Source of the DNA: Romeriopsis sp046049545
GTDB lineage: Bacteria > Cyanobacteriota > Cyanobacteriia > Leptolyngbyales > Leptolyngbyaceae
Direction: 5' to 3'
DNA: 19,186 bases
Assembly: GCA_046049545.1 (NCBI GenBank)
Contig: JBJORF010000087.1
Coordinates: forward strand, 1-19,186
Part shown: positions 6,921-13,900 of the stretch, one piece after another
How the letters are laid out: every line of letters starts with the position of its first letter
How positions within the stretch are numbered: position 1 is the first letter of the stretch
The notes under the pieces: model-generated
Database searches by the model: none
What the model was told of the DNA's origin: nothing
What the model saw: the letters and a program-made list of their open reading frames with translations, nothing else
Translations under genes and position numbers: made by a program

Positions 6921-7448
6921 ATGGTTGGCAATCCGGATTTCTTAACAGGTCGGGGCCAGGATCAAGCGCCGGAGTTCCAGGAGCTCGAAAGCCCGGAAGG
7001 TGAGCTACATCTGCGATTCTATATTCCTTCTGGCAGTGAATTTGCCCTGCCCGCCACTGGAATTAAAGAAGTCCTTTCGCCTTCCCCCGATCGGATTACC
7101 CCGGTGCCGAATGTCTCGCCGCTATTGCTCGGCACGTTGAATGTGCGGGGCCGGGTGGTTTGGGTGGCGGACTTAGGGCAGTTCCTCGGGGATGCCGCGA
7201 CGTTGAACACCGATCGGCAGGAAATTTCGGTGATTGCGGTGGAAGATCAGGATATTTTGCTGGGTCTGGCGGTTGATCGCGTGGTCGGCATGGATTGGAT
7301 GGATGTTGATCAACTGCAATTGGCGGGGAATGTTCCGGATAGCGTGGCTCCGTTCTTGAAGGGCGAGTGGGCGCTGGAGGATTCGGGGGAGTCGCTCCGA
7401 TTGCTTGATCAAGTGGCGATCCTCCGATCGGCGCGGTGGGCGGCTTAG
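6921..7448 (+). CDS. hmpC: CheW-like adaptor HmpC (PilI)
   Basis: CheW proteins bridge the methyl-accepting protein and the P5 domain of the CheA-type kinase. This 175-aa protein has a ~25-residue polar N-terminal extension, then a single CheW domain (about residues 28-165): LRFYIPSGSEFALPATGIKE, then PVPNVSPLLLGTLNVRGRVV, then WVADLGQFLG, DILLGLAVDRVVGM and a final LLDQVAIL. The NVRGRVVWVADL stretch is the diagnostic CheW core. AGGGAG (6908-6913), partly inside the hmpB stop, is its ribosome-binding site. The 181 bases to hmpD show no gene or strong promoter. Confidence 0.92.
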   Translation: MVGNPDFLTGRGQDQAPEFQELESPEGELHLRFYIPSGSEFALPATGIKEVLSPSPDRITPVPNVSPLLLGTLNVRGRVVWVADLGQFLGDAATLNTDRQEISVIAVEDQDILLGLAVDRVVGMDWMDVDQLQLAGNVPDSVAPFLKGEWALEDSGESLRLLDQVAILRSARWAA

Positions 7449-7629
7449 GGCTTAATTCCCCCGGAAACTGACCCACTCGGAAAAATCGGTGTATCCTGAA
7501 GTACCCGCTTTGCGGCAATTAACTGGATCGGCCGTTCGCATGGTGTCGCGCTAGATTGTTAGTTCGACCTCAACATACACACCCACAAGGTCTCACCACG
7601 GCATACGACTTACTGGCAGGAGCAGGCAA

Positions 7630-10600
7630 ATGGCACGAGCGACAGACTTTGCACAGGACTATCAACAGGCCGAAAAAGCCTACATGCAAGGTCGCTATGA
7701 AGAGGCGGCGGGGATGATCGATCGCCTTGTTGACGCGCACCCCCAGGACCCCAGCGCCAGATTGTTGCGGGGTCATATCTATTGCTATGGCTTGCAACGC
7801 TACGATGTCGCCCAGGAGCAGTATGAGTCGGTATTGGGATTGACCCAGGATGCAGAGTTTGTCGACTATGCGAATAGCGGTCTGAGCTACGCGCGGCAAT
7901 GCGCCGATGATGCAGCGGGCGGCGGTCAGCCGATCGAGGAAGATACCGCTGGCACCGCTGGGGGCTTCTATAGCAACAGCAGTTGGTCGGATGGTACGCC
8001 GAGCGACGACTTTGTGCTGGCGGAAATGGATTTTGAGCTGGATGAACCCGCTTCGGCTCCCCTGGAGCAGGCGGGCCAGACGTTTGCCAGTAACGGATTC
8101 GGCGCGGCGGATGATTTCTCGGCGTTTGAGGCGAATGGGTTTGCGGGCGATGCCTTTGGCGATGATGCGGGGGTGCCGACCGGGTCGCTGAATAATGCCT
8201 TAGGCGATCCCTTTGGGACTCCAACGGCAGGTTTGCTCGGGGATGATAGCGGCCCGCTGAGCTATGAGTTGCCGGAAGATGATTTGGCTGGGGCCTTTGA
8301 TGATTTTGATCAAGTGTTTGCAGCAGCGCCAGCTGGAACGCCGAACGTGATGGATGGCCCCATCCAAGGGGCTCAGGCCTTTACCGATGCAGCGCCAGTG
8401 TTTGATTCGGCAGCGGCATTTGGGGATGACGCGGTGTTTGGGGATGATTTTGGGGCGATCGGCGATGACGAGGTCTCCGATAGCTTCGGCACCCCGGGCG
8501 ATTTTTCGGCTCCGGCTGTCGATGCGTTTGCGCCTCCCAATGCGTTTGAGCATGGGTTTGAGCCAGGTTTTGCGGACGATGGGTTGGCGGATTTTGGGGC
8601 GCTGTCGGGTGACGTTGCGGGAGCGATCGCTGGCAGTTCAGCACCTCTGAGTGATGTTTTTGCGATGCCGTCGGACAGTGCGCCCGCTGAAATGCGCTTG
8701 GGCGATATGGACTTTGCGTTTGACGATGCGGGAACGGAGCTGGGTAGCCCGTCCGTCCGTCCCAATAGCGCGTTCACCAGTGCGCCCTACGTGCCCGTCG
8801 AAGCGGGTGAACCCGCTGAAGCGACCTTCTTCATGGGGGATACGCCCTCCGCCTTCGCGGCCCCAGCAGCGGGCTACGGCGCGGTTTCTACCAGCTCGCA
8901 ATATGGTGAGCCAACGGATACGAGTGATGCCTTTGGCTTTAATGCGGCGGATTTTGAGGAGCCGAGTTTGGCTGATTTGAGTCCGGCGAATGCGCCGGAT
9001 GTTGGCAATACAGCCGGCTCGGACTTTTTGGATGAGTTTGATGAATTTGATGATCTGGGGAATTTGTCGGACTTCGACTTGTCTGAAGATTCGGCGGGCT
9101 TTACCAGTCCTTCGGTCGGTACACCCTTTGGGATGGATGCCTTGGATACGGGCTTCGGTGCCTCTGGCTTCGCGGCGGGCGGCATGGCCGGGATGGACTC
9201 GATGGATCTGAGTGGTGAGCTGACGGGCGGCAGTCGTGGCCCGAAGCTGCCGGAGGAGGAGCTGTTCAATCTGAATTCCGGCGATGCGATGCCCAGCTTC
9301 ACGGCAACGGGCGATCGGGGTCGTTTAGAACCTCCGGTGGCCTCCGTGGAGCAAGGCGGCTGGGGCTTCTTTGATAATGCCAAAATGCCGACCAAGCATT
9401 TCTACACGGGCTTGGCGACGGCAGGGGCATCGGCGCTGGCGGTGACCTTGGCCTGCGCGATCGGGATTAATGCCTTCCGGCCCTCTGACCTCACTGAAAA
9501 GCAGCAGAATGCCTTCGGGAATCAAGTGCGCTTTACCGCGGCGGGAATGGTAGTCGCGAGCTTACTCGGCGGTCTGGGGACGGCTTGGGTGACCAGTCAA
9601 ATTGCGGGTCAGCGATCGAAGAAGGCCACCGATGACCTGAAGAAGCAGTTCGATGCAGTCTGTCAGGGTAACTTGAATGCCCGCGCGACGGTCTATGCCC
9701 AGGACGAAATGGGCCAACTCTCCAGCGGCTTCAACCAAATGGCGCGGGTGATCCTGACCACGACCAGCGAAGCCCAGCGCAAAGCGGAAGAACAGGAGCA
9801 GGCCAAGGAAGATCTGCAACGGCAGGTGATTCGTCTCCTGGACGATGTGGAAGGGGCAGCACGCGGGGACTTGACGGTTCAAGCGGAGGTGACCGCCGAC
9901 GTCCTCGGAGCTGTCGCTGACTCGTTCAACTTGACGATCGCTAACCTGCGCGAAATCGTTCAACAGGTGAAATTGGCGGCGCGCCAAGTGAGCAAAGGCT
10001 CGACTGAAAACGAAGTATTTGCCCGCAGTTTGTCTTCTGACGCATTGCGTCAAGCGGAAGAGCTGGCCGTGACGCTGAACTCGGTGCAGATGATGACCGA
10101 CTCGATTCAGCGGGTGGCCGAAAGTGCCCGTGAAGCCGAGGAAGTGGCGCGGTTGACTTCCGCTACGGCCTTGAAGGGCGGTGAAGCGGTGGAACGCACG
10201 GCAGCGGGGATTCTGGAAATCCGCGAAACTGTGGCGGAAACGACTCGTAAGGTGAAGCGTCTGGCGGAATCCTCCCAAGAGATCTCGAAGATCGTGGCGT
10301 TGATTTCGCAGATTGCGTCGCGCACCAACTTGCTGGCCTTGAACGCCAGTATCGAGGCGGCGCGGGCCGGTGAAGCGGGCCGGGGCTTCGCGATCGTCGC
10401 GGATGAAGTCCGTCAGCTGGCCGATCGCGCGGCGAAAGCATCGAAAGAAATTGAACAAATCGTCTTGCAGATTCAGGGTGAAACCGGGTCGGTGATGACG
10501 GCGATGGAAGAAGGGACGCAGCAGGTGATTGAAGGCACCCGCTTGGCGGAACAGGCGAAGCGCTCCCTGGACGACATCATTCAGGTGTCCAACCGGATCG

Positions 10601-10815
10601 ATACCCTGGTGCGATCGATTACCGCCGATACCGTCGAGCAGACGGAAACCTCCCGCGCGGTGGCGCAGGTGATGCAGTCGGTCGAATTGACCGCCCAAGA
10701 AACCTCCCAGGAAGCCCAGCGGGTGTCAGGCTCGCTGCAAAATCTGGTGGGCGTTGCCCGCGACCTGTTGACCTCGGTGGAGCGATTCCGCGTGGAAACT
10801 ACCGATCGCGACTAA
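7630..10815 (+). CDS. hmpD: Methyl-accepting chemotaxis protein HmpD (PilJ type) with TPR and acidic low-complexity region
   Basis: Domain order over 1061 aa: a TPR-like helical N-terminus (residues 1-95: DYQQAEKAYMQGRYEEAAGM, then HPQDPSARLLRGHIYCYGLQ); an acidic Phe/Gly/Ala/Asp-rich low-complexity region (about 100-575); transmembrane helix 1 (about 591-614); a loop of about 16 residues; transmembrane helix 2 (about 633-656); a HAMP domain (QGNLNARATVYAQDEMGQLS); a second HAMP-like unit (ARGDLTVQAEVTADVLGAVA); and the MCP signalling hairpin, whose tip (about 884-934) reads ASRTNLLALNASIEAARAGE, then AGRGFAIVADEVRQLADRA. There is no periplasmic sensor domain and no GAF domain with a chromophore cysteine, so it is PilJ/HmpD-like rather than a PixJ photoreceptor. 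AGGAG lies 7-8 bases before the ATG. No cheR or cheB lies in the window. Confidence 0.93.
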   Translation: MARATDFAQDYQQAEKAYMQGRYEEAAGMIDRLVDAHPQDPSARLLRGHIYCYGLQRYDVAQEQYESVLGLTQDAEFVDYANSGLSYARQCADDAAGGGQPIEEDTAGTAGGFYSNSSWSDGTPSDDFVLAEMDFELDEPASAPLEQAGQTFASNGFGAADDFSAFEANGFAGDAFGDDAGVPTGSLNNALGDPFGTPTAGLLGDDSGPLSYELPEDDLAGAFDDFDQVFAAAPAGTPNVMDGPIQGAQAFTDAAPVFDSAAAFGDDAVFGDDFGAIGDDEVSDSFGTPGDFSAPAVDAFAPPNAFEHGFEPGFADDGLADFGALSGDVAGAIAGSSAPLSDVFAMPSDSAPAEMRLGDMDFAFDDAGTELGSPSVRPNSAFTSAPYVPVEAGEPAEATFFMGDTPSAFAAPAAGYGAVSTSSQYGEPTDTSDAFGFNAADFEEPSLADLSPANAPDVGNTAGSDFLDEFDEFDDLGNLSDFDLSEDSAGFTSPSVGTPFGMDALDTGFGASGFAAGGMAGMDSMDLSGELTGGSRGPKLPEEELFNLNSGDAMPSFTATGDRGRLEPPVASVEQGGWGFFDNAKMPTKHFYTGLATAGASALAVTLACAIGINAFRPSDLTEKQQNAFGNQVRFTAAGMVVASLLGGLGTAWVTSQIAGQRSKKATDDLKKQFDAVCQGNLNARATVYAQDEMGQLSSGFNQMARVILTTTSEAQRKAEEQEQAKEDLQRQVIRLLDDVEGAARGDLTVQAEVTADVLGAVADSFNLTIANLREIVQQVKLAARQVSKGSTENEVFARSLSSDALRQAEELAVTLNSVQMMTDSIQRVAESAREAEEVARLTSATALKGGEAVERTAAGILEIRETVAETTRKVKRLAESSQEISKIVALISQIASRTNLLALNASIEAARAGEAGRGFAIVADEVRQLADRAAKASKEIEQIVLQIQGETGSVMTAMEEGTQQVIEGTRLAEQAKRSLDDIIQVSNRIDTLVRSITADTVEQTETSRAVAQVMQSVELTAQETSQEAQRVSGSLQNLVGVARDLLTSVERFRVETTDRD

Positions 10816-10821
10816 TACGTT

Positions 10822-10909
10822 GGTCGGCGCGGTCGATACTCGCCGCACCGACCCGAAATTTCTCGTGATTGGTGCAAATTAGTGATTGTTCTCGGTTTTT
10901 TATTGCACC
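10822..10909 (+). promoter_or_regulatory. Two stem-loops in the hmpD-hmpE intergenic region
   Basis: The first hairpin pairs 10822-10832 (GGTCGGCGCGG) with 10843-10853 (CCGCACCGACC): ten of eleven positions pair around a 10-base loop. No T-run follows, so it is not a standard terminator. The second pairs GGTGCAA (10871-10877) with TTGCACC (10903-10909) across a 25-base loop that includes a run of six T. The hmpE start is 55 bases further on. They could trim or protect mRNA so that hmpD and hmpE are made in different amounts; this is inference. Confidence 0.4.
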
Positions 10910-10964
10910 CATTGCCGAAAAAAGTGGTTTAACAAAACAAGGCATCGACAAAAGGAAGATTGCT

Positions 10965-13900
10965 ATGCAGCCGGAACAACAGCAGCGCATCATGGGCTAC
11001 TTCATTGAAGAAGCCAAAGATCATCTCAATACGATCGAACGGGGTTTGCTGAATCTGCAAAGCACCATTGAAGATGCCGAAATGGTGAATGAGGTGTTTC
11101 GCGCGGCGCATTCGGTCAAGGGCGGCGCGGCAATGCTGGGTCTGAGCGCGATTCAGCATACTTCCCACCGTCTGGAAGACTATTTCAAGATCCTCAAAGA
11201 AACTGTCGGGATTCGGGTTGATCAGAAGCTCGAATCCCTGTTGTTGCGGGTGTTTGATACCTTGCAGGAGTTGCTGGAACAATTGCAGGGGCCGTTTGGT
11301 TTGACTGAGGAAGCCTCCAGTGCGGCGATGGCGGGAATTGAGCCAGTGTTTGCGGAACTGGAGCAGCACTTGGGAGCCCTGTCTGGGGATGCAGTTATGC
11401 CCGATTCGGTGCCAACTGTGGTGGGGATCGCGCGGCCGTTGTTTAACGAGTACGTCTCGGCGGATCTGCGCGAACTGTTGGATCTGTTTAAGCAGGCGGA
11501 TGAATTGCCTGATGGGCGATCGCAGCTCTTGGCCCTGGCCGATCGCCTACGCGGTCATGGGGTTCAGGATGGTCTAAACGAATGGGTCGCCCTGCTTGAC
11601 CAAGTGAAAGCGGCGATCGCGAATCCAGATAATGCTTATCGGGTGTTAGCTTCGGTGGTGATTAAAGAGCTGAAACAGGCCCAGGATTGGGTGAAGCTCG
11701 ATGCTCCGGCGCAGATTCAGCCTTCTGCGCAACTCTTGGCGTTGCTGCCCATGGCCGTCGATCAGGACGTGGCGGCGTTGGATCTGGCGGCGGGCGAGCT
11801 CACCGATGGGGATCTCGACTTCGATTTGCTGGGTGGTGATTTACTGGATGCTGACTTGCTGGGGGATGCCGACTTGTTGGGCGGCGATCGCTTTGAAGGT
11901 TTGGATAGCGCTGATTTGGGCGATTTGGACTTTGATTTGGCTGACGACGATGATTCGGCCTTGGCTGGTTTAGTGCTTGATTTGGGTGGGGACAGCGTCG
12001 CGTCGGACGGTGATCTTGATGGCTTATTCAATGACCTCGATCGTGATGCCGCTGATGCTGGTGCTGCTGTAACAGCAGACTTTGATGGCCTTTTGGGCGA
12101 TGATCGGCTCGGTGGAGATTTGCTCGGTGGAGATTTGCTCAATGACGATCGGGTGAGTGATGATTTGGGCTTGGATCATTCGCTTGAGCAAGATTTAGGC
12201 GCTGACTTAGATTTAGGTCTGGGTGATGATTTAGGCGCTGACTTAGATTTAGGTCTGGGTGATGATTTGGGTCTGGGTGATGATTTGGGTGCCGACTTAG
12301 ACTTGGGTCTGGGCGATGATTTTGCGATCGCTGATGCGGCGGGTCTGAGCGATCTCGATGCAGCGAGTGATGATTTAGACGCGGATTTGGGTCTGGATCT
12401 GTTTGATCAGCTCGAAGGCGATAGTGGCTTAGGGCTGTCGGATGATGCAGCGGACGACTTGACGATCGCCCTCGACGAAGAATCCACGGCTTCCCTGGAA
12501 AACCTGGGTGAGCTGTTTATGGGTGTGGATGAACGTGAGTTGACCTTGGTGCAAGACTTTTCCACCGCGTCAATCGATCTGACGGGTGCTGACTTGGATT
12601 TTGGCGATCGTCCGGATTTGATTACACAGGCCTTGGATCTCGATCAGTTGGATCTCGACGATGAGACTGATTCGACCTTCCTGAATAGCGATGCAGATGA
12701 TGAAGCACTGAGCGACACCGACCTAGGGCTGAATGTCCTCGCCTTCGATGCGACCCCGGAGCCAGCGGTGACTGTACCACCGGAGTTGGATGCTTGGTCT
12801 GGGGTGAGCCTCGATGAGTTGGATTTGCAACGTTCGGCTGACGAAACCGAGGCGATGCCGTCTTTGGCACTGGGTAGCCTGGACATGGGTGACCTGGACA
12901 TGGGTGATGACCTGGACATGGGTGACCTAGATATGGGTGACCTGGACTTAGGCGATTTGGGTCGTGATGAGAGTGAGTCGGAATTGCTGCTGGATGACCC
13001 GGAATCCGATGTGCTGACTTTGGGTGATGCTGATTTGGCGGCAATCGAGGATTTGGGTCTGGATGTGGCATCATCGGATTTGGCGTTGGATGATGTTGAG
13101 CTAGATGATATTGATGGGTTGGATGATGGTTTTGATAGCCTGACGGAATTGCAGTTGGCGGATGAGGATGCGATCGGGAGTTTGGAAAGTCTCGATCTGG
13201 GTCTGGCTGATACCAGCTTGAACGATGTCAGCTTGGACGATGTCAGTCTGAATGATGCCAGCTTGGACGATATCAGTCTGAACGATGTCAGCTTAGATGA
13301 TGTCAGTCTGGACAGTGCCGAATTGGGGTTAGCCGACTTCGACTTCGACGATCCGGCTCCGCTAGATGATGCGAACTTGCTAGATGATGCCAATTTGGAT
13401 GCAGCGGGGCTGGCCGCCTTTGAAACAACAACCCCGGTTAGCGATGCTGATTTGGGCAGTTTAGACGACTTGGATTTGGATGATTTTGCGCTTGATGATG
13501 CGGATGCGACCGAACTCGTCCTCGATGATGATCAGGGCGATGACTTGGCCGGCGATTGGGCGGATGTCGCTAGCTGGGATGCCGGAGATGCCGACGACGA
13601 CTTGGCAACGGGTGGGGAACTGCTGATGTCGGAATCGGAGACGGGGGATCTGAATGACTTATCCTTCGCTGACGCGGATTTGGCCGATGCGGGGGCTTCG
13701 GATGCCGATGATACGGGCTTCGACCTCGGTGATTTGGGGAATTTGGGCTTGGTGGCGGGTGCTGGTGCGGCGGCGATCGGTGCTGGCACAATGGGCTTTG
13801 CCGCGATGAATTCGGCACCGATGAGCGGGGCGGACGCGATCGCTGGATTGGATGATGCCTCGGATGATTGGGATTTGGCCGATTTGGATGCGGCTGATTT

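Noticed and set aside
9562..10698. Minus-strand ORF (378 codons) opposite the hmpD signalling domain
   Set aside because: His/Arg/Phe-rich mirror of a well-supported MCP domain; no independent evidence.
7630..10815. Assignment of the MCP gene as the PixJ photoreceptor
   Set aside because: No GAF domain with a chromophore-binding cysteine is present; the TPR/low-complexity/two-helix/HAMP layout fits PilJ/HmpD instead.
12192..12317. Repeat unit of 36 bases, a size seen in CRISPR arrays
   Set aside because: Copies are directly adjacent without unique spacers, are in frame within hmpE, and no cas genes are present.
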